From assembly GCA_020081605.1 (NCBI GenBank), contig JAHREC010000019.1, forward strand, positions 1-64,000: a stretch of 64,000 bases of DNA, written 5' to 3'. Below, piece after piece: positions 11,167 to 23,400 of this stretch (positions within the stretch are counted from its first letter, which is position 1; each line of letters starts with the position of its first letter). A program made the position numbers and the translations under genes. The DNA comes from Albifimbria verrucaria. Lineage: Eukaryota; Ascomycota; Sordariomycetes; Hypocreales; Stachybotryaceae. Under the pieces are notes generated by a model, which saw only the letters and a list, made by a program, of their open reading frames with translations, made no database searches and was not told the origin of the DNA.

Positions 11167-14100
11167 TTAATCCTGGATAATCGATCCACACCGCTCTACC
11201 CATATCTGGTCATTGCTCTTGAACACACATGCAATAAACGATTCGGCGTCTTTGAGAAGGCGCGACAGCTCATTGTGCAATGCATCTAAGTCTTTAGCAG
11301 GAGCTAGCTTTGACTCGCTATTCCGCGGGCTGTCCTGTTGCTTTTCCACTTGAATCCACCCAATCTCGCGAAGTACCCGGTTACTGACCCCTTATGCTCT
11401 GTAACATCGTGTCTTTGTTAGTCGTATCACATCACTGTCCTATGATTCCTGGACTTACCAATTTTCTTAGTCATTTCCGAAATACGAAGGATCGTGCCAT
11501 GATCCTCAGCGCCCCATGGGAAGTCTTTCGGTTGTAGGAACCAAAGCATCCGCGTCACCATATTCGCTGCCAACAGCGATTGTTCTTTCTGTTTGGTTTT
11601 TGGTGCCCCACTAAAACATCGTTCTTTAGGTGCTACTTGGGGTGTGACCGAAGATGAGCTCAGTGTTAAGACCAGCATTAGCATCAGGTCGCACATTTTG
11701 GTGCCAAGGATTCCTTGCAGGGTATTGTAAGCTTGCTGGTAATGTTCTAGAATTTTATGGTCGTCATCATTCTTTCCAAAAAGCTTCCGTAGCCTCTCAA
11801 AGCCTGCCTGGATCAATGGCGGGACATCCTGGAACGGGATATCGCATTGAAAGTTGATCCGTTGTTTCCTTGGTCGTTTCCGCAAGGTACTTTCGTGTTT
11901 AAAGTCAGCCTCAAGTGCTAATCGCTTTGAGCTGCCGGCCCGAGCCGTGAGCACTTCCGTCGAAAGAACTGAACCCGTTAAGCGCACGATCCGCCGATGA
12001 GTGAGTCTTTGTCGGTGTCGACCTGGCACCCATTCGACGCCACTCGAATGCACAGCAGCTGCGAGGCCATCTATCCATTGGTCTTTGTGACGACTTCTGG
12101 GCGTGTGTGTTGAATGGCGGCCTTTATCGTCGCAAACCAGGTGGAATGGGCTGGCGCGAAGGCGGCGGCAACCATGCTCTCTGATCCCTGTAATGCTTCG
12201 ACTAGTTCCAGTGCAAAGTCTCGCCTGGTTTTGGTTGGTATATCTCGCAAGGAGCCAGAAGCTCCATCCGGCATGACCAAATCCTGGGGAGGTTCTCTAG
12301 TGCCCTGGGCGGGTTCACATGTCAATAAACGAATATCGCCAATATGATCTAGCATGACAGTGAATTTTCATCCTTACCTCCATCGAAACGGGTCGTGACA
12401 ATCTTCCCAAGCTTTCAGTTCTTGACCTGCTCTGATGGAAGGCTCACCTCGACCACTTCGTATACCCCGGTTCAACTTTCTATGAAACTGAATGGCCATA
12501 AAGTTTGACATCTGAGGGATCCATAGCTCTGCTAGCACTTTTTCTAAGAACCGACTGGCTCCCGATATCCCTTGGATGGACTGACCCCAAGCTCGGAGAA
12601 CCACAGCTGACTGTGGCGGTTTGCCGCTACGAACGTCCCATAGTGAAATGCAAGCGACGCTACATGCATGAGCATCGGACGGCCATCCTGTAAGAGAGGC
12701 CACTGGCCGATGTGTATGACCCCTTCTCCTTCCCTAAAATCAAGCATCGCCGGGTCGATAAAGGGCCATCCTCCGTGTTGTAGACTTTCCATTGTTCCGA
12801 GTGATCTAAATACCCGTGATGGAAGTATACGAGGATCGCCTGTCAGACAAAAGTTTCCCAGCCTGTCCAGGGCAGCTACAGCTTCTGACGCTGCGAGCCC
12901 CAGACCTCGCGATCCAGCCATGGTAAATCGTCGCTCCATCTCCTCGATGGCTAGCTTAAATGTTCGAGCGAACGCGATAAGAACACCAGGGAAAACCGGA
13001 GGGAGAAACCGCCGCAGAATCCACGAATACGATTGCTTCTCCTTTAAGAAATATCGCTTCATCTGGACAATGGGCTGTAACACGGTAGAGAAACTCTTCT
13101 GTCCCTTTATGAGCCGTTGGACGTGTACGGTAACCACTTGTTCGAAGCGATATGAGAACTCTTCCGCCTCGATGGCTTTCTCGATAAGCAAGGCTTCTCT
13201 CTCAAATGGCTTCGACGCACCGGGGTTCTCCGGTGTCAACCGCCCTCGTATCCGATCTAGAAGTCTTGCTTGCTTGGCTCTAACCTTGGCCGCGGCTTTG
13301 GTGTCGACTTCTGGTACCGTCAGTGCTGCCGTTGCTGAGCCTTGACTTGCGAGAAGGGCATCGGCGCGATGGCGGTACACGGACTTTAGCGCGCAGTATC
13401 CTTGAAACTCGCCGAAGGATACAACATCAGCACCCTGGTTCGAAAAACTCATGTTGTCCTCTATAATGGCCAGGAGATTGTTCTTGAGGAAGGCGGGCGG
13501 CTTTGGTGATGAAAAATTGCCATATGCCGAGTGGAAGCCCAGCGGATAAAAGGTATAGTCTCGAGAGCTAGCATATTCCCGAGCCAAACAGTTCCTGTCT
13601 GCGAGAAGACAAAAGACCTGGTCTTGGTCCTGGTCTTGACCTCCGCCGGTGGTGCAGTGCAAGTTTGTAGCAACGGCATAGGATATACTCGTCAAGTGAT
13701 CTAAATTGTATTTGTGCTCTAACTCCGTACGAAGTTGGAGCAATCCGGGGCTGAAGTGTTCATCTTGCGATTCCAGCGGGCTCCTGGATGTTGCGCCATT
13801 CGCGGCACCTGCAATCTGCTCATTTGGGCCTTGTACGAAGAGACTTGAGTTATCACGACTGCTTGGCTCAACTGCTTGCTCTTCCTCCGAATCAACTTCG
13901 CTTTCTTCTTCCATATCGCCCTGGTATCTTCGCTCCTCGTCGCTATCCTCATCTTCTTCTTCGTCGTCGTCGTCTTCGTCATCATCATCCGGTCGTATGC
14001 GAGTTTCCCGCGGAGATTTTGACTCCTTCGGTCACTTCCATCTCTATGTTGGCGCCGTAGTCGTATGCATGAAAAGCAGGAAGGTTGTCGGACCAGAACG

Positions 14101-15039
14101 TTTCGTGGGCATACATTTCAACGAAACTGGCCCATCCGTCCATGAAAATTCCTGGAACATGGTCCACTTATTGTACGTTATCTGTTGAGACGATCTACCG
14201 CCCAGCTTCCATGCTGCCTCAATTCCTTCGCCAAGCAGTTCGCCACTCGTGAAGACTGATTTGATATAGGACGCGAGCGCTTCGGCATGGTGTTTGACCA
14301 TGCCGGTCCCATGCTTGGCTGCGTCACGACGTTTGCGATTGCCGTTCCCGGGTCGTGTGGGTGCATAACGATAAACCACTGCTCTCGCGTCGCGGCCACC
14401 GCAACACGAAAAGTTCGGTTTGTCAGGTCGAACGATATATTACTGCCTCGTTTCACGCTGTAAGGTGCTTGCCAATGCTGGAAGGAAATTGTCACGTTAT
14501 CGAAGAATCGATCGCTACGCCGACTGATCGGCTGCAATGGGGCTCCTCGATGCAAATGAAGTCGAGGTAGAATATTGATAGTAGTTGTCTTTGTCGCTGG
14601 CGGGTCGCGAGCCGGCTTTTCGGCTACCATAATCCATGGTGAATGGTCGTTGAAGTATCGAGATCGCTTCAGCACCTTTGAATTCAGGCGCCCTGGTTTT
14701 CGCTATGAATTCATCACCTGAGTATATGCGGCATGTCAGTGTTGTCCCTCTAAATTGGTGGACGGCTCTTTTCCTTACATTTGTAGTGGTAGGTACCTCT
14801 TGAGCGATCAATCCTCCATGTGCGTGATTCACGCTCCGCTGTCGCAGATCCATCCTCAGAGCCCACCGCGGACTCCCTTAAATAGTCATCATCCGCGCTG
14901 TCGTGCGATGGGTATGCACTCTGCTCGTGGTCATCATCCTCAAGCTCTGGATTGCCACTACCCGACACAAAACTGGCTCCTCCTGGTCAAGAGAACCATC
15001 GAGTATGACGCTGTTGGTTTCGAGTTCCCGTGTACTCAT
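11167..15039 (-). CDS. Large unrecognised protein with acidic tract
   Basis: A coherent minus-strand protein of roughly 1,150 residues can be followed across about ten one-base frame changes and two or three introns. The start is ATG at 15039 (MSTRELETNSV); an Asp/Ser/Glu-rich leader follows. A GTAAGG intron lies near 14770. A folded-looking segment at 14700-14040 contains NVTISFQHWQAPY and REQWFIVMHP. Next come a long Asp/Glu run (13990-13900) and the longest uninterrupted frame (13914-12544, about 456 codons) with LADRNCLAREYASSRDYTFY, VVSFGEFQGYCALKSVY and ILRRFLPPVFPGVL. The C-terminal third (12700-11167) is basic then helical. I do not recognise the family. It lies about 560 bp downstream of the ParB-like gene on the same strand. 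Nearly all breaks sit at homopolymers, so the gene may be intact in the organism. Confidence 0.6.
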
Positions 15040-15599
15040 GGTGTTGGGTGGGTATTTGCTTGATGGTGGTATTATTTTAAGGTAACTCACAGAGACTGAC
15101 CCTAACCCAAGACTTGACGACTACGCAAATCTCGCTACGCCCGGGGCGAAAGGTGTCTCCTACGTGTCAAGCATATCGGCTTAGTAAAGAACGCGACCAT
15201 AAATGAATGAATAGCATTGGCAGTTCCTTTCCTTTTCTTTTTGGCAAAGCAAAATTTAATTGAACCATGTTGACCTAGCTACACATCCGATTCGTCCACC
15301 AGCACTTGACGTGGCGTGTTTCCTGCTGCCCGTCCCAATGCAAGCCAGCTATTAGCCTCAATGACGAGATGGAAATCGTGTTCTACCACATTGTATAGGG
15401 TAAAGGGTCAAATGTATGAAAGGAGGATTAAGACGCAGCTAATCGGCCTCTCCAACCTGACTTCCTCGCCGGCATGGGACTAAACGGCAGCGGATTTCGG
15501 GAGCTACTAGGTTCGCTCTGGCTTGAGCCTACATCCGTTTGCGTTGGTTTTGGCTGCCGTCGACGCGCATCCTTGCCATCATCCGGGCCGTCCCGCGCT
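15040..15599. promoter_or_regulatory. Spacer between the two large genes
   Basis: About 560 bp between the end of the ParB-like gene and the start of the acidic-tract gene. It holds no coding frame. A GC-rich word (cccggggcgaaa) near 15140 resembles the core of the inverted repeat at 18500-18692, so an old fragment of that element may lie here. Confidence 0.3.
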
Positions 15600-17903
15600 C
15601 TAAGCGGTTGCCCTTTTCATTCGCCTGACTCTCTCTTTGCTTTTCTGTTTCAGCCACGGATACCTGGTCTGGACCATTTTGCGATTCTTCTCCACCATCA
15701 TCTGAGCGAACCTCCTGATCCCCGATGCCCCATGCTCAGAGGGCACATTGGCAGCTACACTCATGGTGCGCACCGTTGGATCATCCACTGCTGACTCCCG
15801 GGATGCGGCGTCCATCGTCGGTCCCGGCTCATTCGTCTTTGTTTCTGGCTCCGCTTGAGCATGAGGAGATTGTACTCTTTCCCGGTCGATTCTATAATGA
15901 CGCGATCCGCATCTGCTAGCTTGTTTTGCGACGGCCCGTTCTGATCGTCACGAAGAGCTTGGCGACATCGATCAGCCACCCATTTTACGATGCATCCGTC
16001 GATCGCCGCTGCAAGTTGACCAGAGGCTTCCTTGCTGTTCAATGCAGGGTTTTCAGCCACCTCAGGCACGCGTGAAGCTAGGGCACATACAGCACGCGTT
16101 ACGGCTGAGCATCCCTTGAGGCTATTGGCGGAGATAAACCCAGGCCATCGCCGCCCTTTGAAGCAACTCCACCATGGACGAAACTTGGGGCCAAGGGAAG
16201 TTTCGACAATATGAAGCAGGTTTTGCCAGAATCTGTCAACAAACCTCTCTGCGTATACGGCGCCGTTGCGGTCGTTCGGGTCCGGCATGGCCTTCAGATA
16301 GCCTTTTGTCACCGGGTGAGTCAATGATTGCTGCCGCCGACGAACAAAATCCAGAATCTCCTGTTCGAGCATGATCGACCGCTTATCTGCAAGCCTCATC
16401 GCCTTTTCATCCGTGCCGTTCTGTAATCGTTTGATGAAGCCCTTCTCAGCGGGAGCTTGTTTGCTTTGCGCTTGTCCGCGACGACTTCCGAGTCGCGATC
16501 GATCCACAGAACCACATGGATCATTACCTCCATCATGGTCTGGCATACGTCTTTGGCGTCTCGAGCAGACTGTGAACATCCGGGAGGCGGAAGCTCGGAT
16601 TCTCGATGAGAAACTCGTACAATTCCCGATACGCCGCATCGTCCAGTGCAGTGAGAAACCGAGCCGTCCGACGTGCACCAGGCCCGACTCGATCACCATC
16701 CCCTTCCTTCGGGTCGTTGTAGAATAACTTTCGTATCGCGCTCGCTGTCACATTCTTTTCGCCTGCCGCCAATACGTACACCATCTTTTTCCAGTCCGAA
16801 CCGCGAACGTATTTGGTAGCATCTCCTGGCAATTCCTTGAGCTTCTTCCCGACGGCATCGGTTATTGTAAAGCAATACTAGAGTCTCTCAGCCTTGTCCA
16901 TACTTCGAGCCTGCCGATGTTATCGGGCGGGTATTCATGTAAACACAACTTACTGCATCAAATCTTCTGCTAGCTAATTGCTCCCACTTAGATATATTAA
17001 AGGTGTCTTTTCCGACCGTGGTACTGCAGTAGCTTGTAATCTTAGACGCCCAGCTCTTGTTGTTCCATAAAGTGCCTAGTCGGCCGGTGGGAAAATTCGG
17101 GTTTCCACCGAGACGCAACAAGTCAAGCATTTGGGCTTCAACTTCGCTTTTCTTCCCATGAAACAAACTCTCGTCTTGCTTGGACGCCATGACAAGCTGC
17201 ATCCAGATCTGACCATGGCTGTCTGGGAGCAACAGGTCGCTGCGGTTGACTCGCAGTTGAAGGTTGAGCTTGGGTGGAAGCGCGTCTAGTATCTGATTTA
17301 ATCATCTTGCTTCTTGAGAACCTGACTTGGTTTTGCCCCTGTTATTTTGGGGCGTGGAGGTCGACTTACCTTTGTCGTAAATTATGCCGGTCCACCAGAG
17401 CTCCGTGTCTGGCAACTTCTTGCGTTTCACTAGCCTTCGCAAAGCTGCCACTCGGTGTTGACCATCCATAATCTCGAGTGGCTCCTGATTGATGTCCAGC
17501 CAACCATCAAGGTCGCGTAATTCTTGTCCGTCATCTTGTGAAGTTGAGTCTTTTGCTGTTGCTCCTTTATGTACTTCTGCATGGCTTGTGACGTACACGA
17601 CACCAAGATGTAGTTCTCCTCGCTAGTTCGTGCTAAATTCTGCTCAAACACTTCATCGAGATCAATGACATGTTTGTCATCAACCTGACGGTTCTCTCCA
17701 TTTTCCCATTCAGGCGTGAGGGCCTCGAATGGTATCTTGGCCACCATGAGCTGGTAAGGCTTCGCTTGACGTCGGATTGTTTGGGTTTCATGAAATGCTT
17801 GACTGAGTACGCCACCGCCTTTATCACGCTTACTCCTCGCGCCTTCTTTTGTTGTTATCTTTTCCCCATGAACTTCGGACGAATTGGCTTTTCTCTTCGT
17901 CAT
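15600..17903 (-). CDS. ParB-like / DGQHR-motif protein
   Basis: About 700 residues on the minus strand from ATG 17903 (MTKRKANSSEVHGEKITTKE). The N-terminal part has a ParB-like layout: MVAKIPFEAL, then ENRQVDDKHVIDLDEVF, a strand (ENYILVSC), and after one frame change IMDGQHRVAALRRL at about 17472-17430. DGQHR-type motifs define the nucleotide-binding pocket in ParB/Srx-fold proteins and occur in DndB-like DGQHR proteins; fungal DUF3723 proteins carry a similar GQHR signature (from memory). An intron starts at GTAAGT near 17370. The next exon has LRVNRSDLLLPDSHGQIW, a second GTAAGT intron starts near 16952, and then come helical segments to the stop at 15600. Frame changes near 17545, 16565, 16480 and 15850 are all one-base, mostly in A or C runs. 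The DNA-binding or nucleotide-hydrolysing role is inferred. Confidence 0.62.
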
Positions 17904-17909
17904 TTCTGA

Positions 17910-18499
17910 TGTCCTTTGCGCTCACAGGCTCAGTGTCAATGATGCTGAAGTTATATGATGAGTGTATAGGGTAGGGTGGTGTCGGGTAACAACTCGGGGA
18001 AGAGTTTCGGCGACAGGATGCATAAAAATGGAAAATAGAGTACTCTGCATGACCTTGGCCCTGGTTACAAAGCCGCAGGGTGTCTGAGGGCGCCACCAGC
18101 ATATACCTTGTTCATGCGAATGTGGCTGAATAGGCATCAAGCTAATGTCTCTCCCCGTTGCAAGCCCTGCTGAAAAAGGCGCGACTGTACTGCTGACGCG
18201 CGTTTTAAATACGAAACAAAAGGGGGAGAAAAGAAAAAGCAAAGTGAAAACAACAAACACGGTCATAAATAGAAGACATTAAGTACAAAGAGGCGAAGGC
18301 TGCTCTTCACTCCACTTCTGTTTATTTCATCTTTAGGCACACAAGAATAGTCCACCAAGTGACTTCCTCCAGGCGAGATCCTCGACAAATGCTTTAATAT
18401 TAATATTAAGTGCGAATCCAGGAAACTTGCACTGATGGAAACTGCGGGTACGATTTCGTCGCTATTCATAGTGTGTTCGGGACCTTGCCATCGGAAAGA
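17910..18499. other. Upstream region of the ParB-like gene
   Basis: About 590 bp with no supported gene; presumed promoter of the minus-strand gene starting at 17903. The 114-residue minus frame at 17922-18266 is rich in hydrophobic and Ser/Thr residues but overlaps this promoter and has no conserved features. Confidence 0.35.
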
Positions 18500-18692
18500 C
18501 TAACTACCATATTTCGCCCCCGGGGCGAAACTGATTCATTTACTATGGTTCCGAACCAGGACATCTGACATGCAATAAATAAATCGGTTTGGCAGGGTGA
18601 AACACATACGACTGTTTGTAGGGAATTGGTTGGAGTTTGGTAGAAGGGCCCGTATGTCAGTTTCTGCCCCTGGGGTGAAATATGGTAGTTAG
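18500..18692. mobile_element. MITE-like inverted-repeat element, about 190 bp
   Basis: The left end at 18500-18534 (taactaccatatttcgcccc then cggggcgaaactga) matches the reverse complement of the right end at 18656-18692 over about 36 bp with a few mismatches. Both ends are bounded by TA (18501-18502 and 18690-18691), as expected for a TA target site of the Tc1/mariner-pogo superfamily. The interior is non-coding. A related GC-rich core (ttttcgccccggggccaaaa) follows near 18749, suggesting a second degraded copy. No transposase is present, so it would be non-autonomous. Confidence 0.7.
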
Positions 18693-18805
18693 TTCCACCA
18701 TCAGTGGCACTCAGTTGTTGCATGTCGTTCTATTAGAGTAGACCCCACTTATTTTCGCCCCGGGGCCAAAATTCACCTGATGCATTACGGCCCGCCCCTA
18801 CGCCC

Positions 18806-18888
18806 CATTATTATTATTATTATTATTATTAGTAGTAGTAGTAGTAGTTGTCGTAATTTAGTAGTAGTGGCAGACACATTCACGTATG

Positions 18889-18953
<65 letters not shown>
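18806..18953. repeat. Compound microsatellite
   Basis: A (TTA)n tract at about 18807-18831 passes directly into (GTA)n to about 18848. After about 40 bp a (CATACA)n/(CA)n tract runs from about 18886 to 18951. These sit at the border between normal-composition DNA and the first AT block. Confidence 0.9.
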
Positions 18954-18955
<2 letters not shown>

Positions 18956-18985
18956 TTAACCCTATACCCAAGCACGGAATACTCC

Positions 18986-20250
18986 TCTACAATATAATTT
19001 ATTTTTAATATTTTTTTAAATTTATTATAAAATAAATTTATTAAAATATTATTATTTTATTTAAAAATAATATTTAATATTTAAAATTTAAAATATATAT
19101 TAAAATTAAATAAATTTAATAAATTTTTTAATTTTTTATTTTATTTTTTTTTTTATTAATAATTTTAAATTATTTATATATAATTTTCTTAAAATATATA
19201 TAATTATTAAAAATATTATTAATTTTATTATTATATTTAATAAATATTAAATATTTATAATAATTTTTATAATAAAATTAAATTAAAAAATTATTTTTTT
19301 TAAATTATTTATATATAATAAATATTTTATTTTTAATATTAATTAAAAATTTAAAAAATAAATAAAATATATTTAATATTAAATTAAAAATATTTTAATT
19401 TTATTAATATTTTTATTAAATTTATTTAATAAATTTAATTTTAATAAAGCTTTTAATTTTATAATAAATTAATTTTAAAATATATTAATTTTAATTTAAA
19501 ATACTTTAAATTATATTTAATAATTAAATAAAATATAAATTAATATTAATTTATTATTATTTATAATAAATAATTAAAATTATAATAATTAAAATTATTT
19601 AATTTAATTTTAAATATTTTTTTAATTAATTATTATAATTATTATTTTAAATAATAAATAATATTATTTAAAATAAAAATTATTAATATATAATAATTAA
19701 AAATTATTTTATATTATAAAATAAATATAAAATAAATAAAATTAAAATTATTTATTTTTAAATAAATAAATAAAATTTATTTTAATTTAAAATAATATAT
19801 ATTAAATTATTAATTAAATTAAATTATTTTTTAAAAATTTAATTAAAAAATAATTTAATAATTATATATTATTAATAATTAATAATTTTTAATTAATAAT
19901 TAAAAAAAAAATTTATTTATATATTAATATTTTTTTTAAAAAATAATAAAATATTTTATTTTTTTATTTTAATATTAAATTTAAGAATATTATTAATTAT
20001 TATTTTTATTTTTATTAATTATTCTTTTAATTTATATTTAAAAACTTTATTAATTTTTATTATATTATTATATTAATTATATTAATTATTTTTATATAAT
20101 ATATCTTTATTATTATTTATTAATTTAATATTATATATAAATTCTTTTTATATTTTTATTTTATTATTTTATAATATATATTTATTAAATTATTTATTAT
20201 ATATAAAAACTCCCTTTTATAAAATTCTTTATAGTATAAGCTTCTATATT
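18986..20250. repeat. AT-only block, RIP-destroyed repeat copy
   Basis: About 1.25 kb in which G and C are almost absent for hundreds of bases. The part at about 19660-19900 shares ordered sequence with the blocks at about 30170-30400 and 49550-49760 in the same orientation, showing that these blocks descend from one repeat family. RIP in ascomycetes turns C:G into T:A in duplicated DNA; the extreme here implies many rounds. No coding information remains. Confidence 0.85.
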
Positions 20251-21184
20251 ATCTATAATTAATTAAAGAGTAAGGTATATAGTCCTTAGTTATCTTATGG
20301 ATATTAGGTTAGTCTATTCCAGTGTATTTCAGGCATTATATTAATATGGGTTATAATAGGTCTCTCTCTTCTGCTTTTATATAATAGACCAGCGCCAGCG
20401 CGCCGGTGCGCGCGCTATCCAACAATTAGGCGGTGGCTGCGCTCGGGAATGCCGCGCCGAGCAGATTAAATATAAATATAAGTTAATCTATTTCAAAGCA
20501 AATAATCTAAATTCAAGGGACATGCTTATATTTCTGAGGTTCCGTAGTATATAACTTAATGTAGATTTAGAAGAGGGAAGTACAGAGAAAAAATATAGGA
20601 AATTCATGGTTCGATAAAGTGGTCTCATTGTCTTGTCCTTTCCTCTCCTCCTCTGTCAGGACCTGGGGCTATCCATACAAAAGTCCAATGTGCCGGACGA
20701 GCGGGCGGTGAACCAAGTAAGGTGAAAGAGCGCCCACCAGTGGGGAGTCCCGGCGACAGGGGGTGTTGCAGATCACACGAACTACCTCATCTCCAGTTTG
20801 CAAATTGTAAGAGGCTTCACAGCCACTTCTCGTCTCGGTTACGGTAAGGCAACGAGGCAAGCCATGCTGAGTAAGAACCTTAGAGGTCTGCCAAGCCTTT
20901 CTTTCACCATCATGACTCCGAAAGCCTTTGGCCCACGTCTAATTGCCTCACTGGTCGAGCTTGGTTCAAACACATCCCCTTGCCTTGCCTCAGCTAGCCT
21001 TTGCTCTACATCGCCTCAACCAATCCACTGAGCTCATTCCGCTGAGTTCATCCCATCTCGGTTTTCGGGCCTGACACAACGAGCTATTGACCCAGTAGTC
21101 GACAACAGGGAATTAGCATAAGCACTTACTCCCCTGCAACTGCAAAATCCCTTCCCAATTCACCGTATCCCTCTGTTCCTAACT
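20251..21184. other. Border region with a short GC-rich palindromic patch
   Basis: After the AT block the sequence returns to normal composition. A short GC-rich patch with a self-complementary core (ggtgcgcgcgc) lies at about 20390-20420. No gene is supported. The minus frame at 20669-20860 has no features. The last few hundred bases are the likely promoter of the gene at 21185. Confidence 0.4.
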
Positions 21185-21922
21185 ATGGTTGGACCGAAGC
21201 TTCCCGTCGCGCCAAGTGACTTGCCCGCCGTGACTGGCTTTCAGCGCTCGACCGAACCGCAAGGCGTCACATCTGACGTCGTGGAGGAAACACTCGAGCT
21301 CGTGCGCACTGCCGACGAGCAGCGCATCGGGACTTGGTTCGACGTACAGGCCTACAGACGCAGCGCCACCTCGTATGATATCCTCCTCATGGCCATCGAT
21401 CCCTCTTCGAGGGACTCGGCGCTCCACGCCGCAGCGGCGGCGGGCAACCTAAGTGGCATCCGGGCCATCCGCAGAATGTTCAACCTGGGTTACAGAACAT
21501 CCAACGTTAAAAGGGTATTGTACCTGCTTTTGACGCACGCGAACAAGACGGGCGACCAGGCCCTGCATGCTGCGGCGCGGAGTGGTCACCTGGACTGCGT
21601 CATCGCCCTGTACCGCCTCTTCAACCATGACTCACTGCCCGGCGAGCCAGACATGCGCGAGCCTGGCGTCGAGTTCCCCGCCGAGGAGTGGACATGGGAG
21701 GCCGATGTGACCGATGACTGGCAGGCCTCCGCGCTGGTCTATGTGACTGCCACGAATGACTTGGGTCACGAGGCCATCGACGAGGCTCGCCTCGCTGGCC
21801 ATGACCACATTACCGAGTGGCTGCAGAGCTTGCTAGACAGGCTGGATCCCGAGGGTCGCCGGCGAGACGAGGGAGAATGGGCCCGAATCCAAGACTTGGC
21901 TAAGCAGAGAGATGGTGACTGA
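21185..21922 (+). CDS. Ankyrin-repeat-like protein
   Basis: An intact single-exon frame of 245 residues. Two ankyrin-type helix pairs are visible: DSALHAAAAAGNLSGIRAIRR (residues about 78-98) and DQALHAAARSGHLDCVIALYR (about 122-142). A third, degenerate unit lies near GHEAIDEARLAGHDHITEWL. The first 60 residues are unique and the C-terminus is charged. Ankyrin repeats mediate protein-protein contacts; the partner is unknown. There is no signal peptide, so it is probably intracellular. The next gene converges from the other strand. Confidence 0.75.
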   Translation: MVGPKLPVAPSDLPAVTGFQRSTEPQGVTSDVVEETLELVRTADEQRIGTWFDVQAYRRSATSYDILLMAIDPSSRDSALHAAAAAGNLSGIRAIRRMFNLGYRTSNVKRVLYLLLTHANKTGDQALHAAARSGHLDCVIALYRLFNHDSLPGEPDMREPGVEFPAEEWTWEADVTDDWQASALVYVTATNDLGHEAIDEARLAGHDHITEWLQSLLDRLDPEGRRRDEGEWARIQDLAKQRDGD

Positions 21923-22102
21923 CGAAGCAGAGGAGGTTTTGTGCTTCCTTTCTTCTCTCGTGTTGAAGTCGCACGGATACAATGTGGTGTCTTTTTACTC
22001 GGAAGCTTGCAAAATAGTCTAAATGCATATCTCTTACTACGTGACTCTGTGAATCCCGATAGGTTTCGTAAAGAAATCTCATCTGTGAGTAGATCACACG
22101 CC

Positions 22103-23400
22103 TCATGATACCAAAACCCTCCACTTTCTCCTTCGCTTCCATACCACCCGAGGACTCGCATCCCGGTCTCTGCCAAAGTCCATCTCGGGATCAATTCTCT
22201 TCCGGCGGCGGCGGCCCTGAGTCGTGAAACCGGTGAACAACTCAACTCGCCACCCATCGACGTCCCCGCTATTGACTGTGTAGTCGTAGGCAATCGCGGC
22301 CGTCGCGTACGAGTGCGGGTTGGCCATGCTGTCAACGAGCAGCGCATTGAGCATGTCGTCGATGGAGTATATCTCGCGCGGCTGGGTCACGGGATTGGTC
22401 ACCCCGGGTCGTTACCCAACACGAGATGGAACAATTCATGAAACAGGGCTGTCGCTGTCGGGTACAGGCCGCTGTCTTCGGTGAACCTCTGCATGTTTTG
22501 GTTGGCGCTGGTTCTGACCTCCTCCAATGTGACGGGATTGGGGCTTGTCGAGCGTAGGCCGCGATAGGCCCAGCCAGACGGACGCGAATTGGTGGTGCCA
22601 AATGCGTACGGACAGAGTGTGATGGACGACACGAGAAAGTGGTACGTGACGCCGGCCACTGTGCGAGCGCCTCCTGGCGAGCAGAACCCTGTGTTTGCTC
22701 CAGGCGAGTAGCGCTCATCAAAGATGTAGTATTCGCCGACGAGGGCCCAATACTGTTTCTCCTTGTCAGCATCTGCCCATCAAAAGTTGTTGAGTACTGC
22801 CCTACAGGATAAATCTGGCTTATATCCAGCTGAAGCGCTTGCGCTTGGTTCGCTTGCCGCTGGACATAGAACGGATTGTCTTGAATCCGGACTGTCATGT
22901 CCTGGAAATTGTTGTAGGGGTCGCCCTGAGCATCATAGGCCGAGTCGCTCATGGCCTGTCTCCTAAGCCAGCCATGATGGCAGAACAGTCGTGGTATGCC
23001 GGTAAATTGGCCGCCGTTGACAGGGCCACCGTTCACAAGCCAGTTTCCAACGGCCTCGTATCTTTCTATGGGTGGTGTTAGCAAGCAGTCCAAGAAAAGC
23101 CGCCAGCGTGTACTTGCGCCGGATGATGGTGCGCTGTGCTTGGTTGGAGCCCCTCCAGAAGGCCTCGGCCAGCCTCTGCGCGTCGGGCGCCTGGTCGATC
23201 TCGTCGATCAGGCGGATTCCCGCATTTACGAGGTTGAGAGAGTCCCGTAGCGCCATGTTCATTCTATCTCGACCTACATATCCGCAGCCGCCGAGGTTGT
23301 TGGTTCCGAAGTTGACTTGGAAGAGATCTTCCACGTCGCGCTGAGCAAATGAGGGGCCTGCTGCAAGCGATAGCGCGGAAAGATATCGAAGGATCTTCAT
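22103..23400 (-). CDS. Secreted zinc metalloprotease (HExxH zincin)
   Basis: ATG 23400 begins a signal peptide (MKILRYLSALSLAAGPSFA). The mature part has Cys-containing GGCGYVGRDRMNMALRDS, then a long helical region. The zincin signature ALFHELFHLVLGND lies at about 22450-22410, giving the two zinc-binding histidines and catalytic glutamate. Downstream ANPHSYATAAIAYDY resembles the substrate-side helix of M35-like fungal peptidases. Total length is about 420 residues. It would cleave extracellular proteins. The frame changes three times, near 23080, 22775 (GGG run) and 22428 (GGGG run), and each is repaired by one base. The exact peptidase family is uncertain; deuterolysin-like (aspzincin) is my best guess. 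Confidence 0.68.

Noticed and set aside
12668..13345. 225-residue plus-strand frame
   Set aside because: Fully antisense to the longest clean frame of the acidic-tract gene (13914-12544), whose codon pattern is far more protein-like.
13706..14188. 160-residue plus-strand Ser-rich frame
   Set aside because: The Ser run is the antisense of the Asp/Glu tract in the minus-strand gene.
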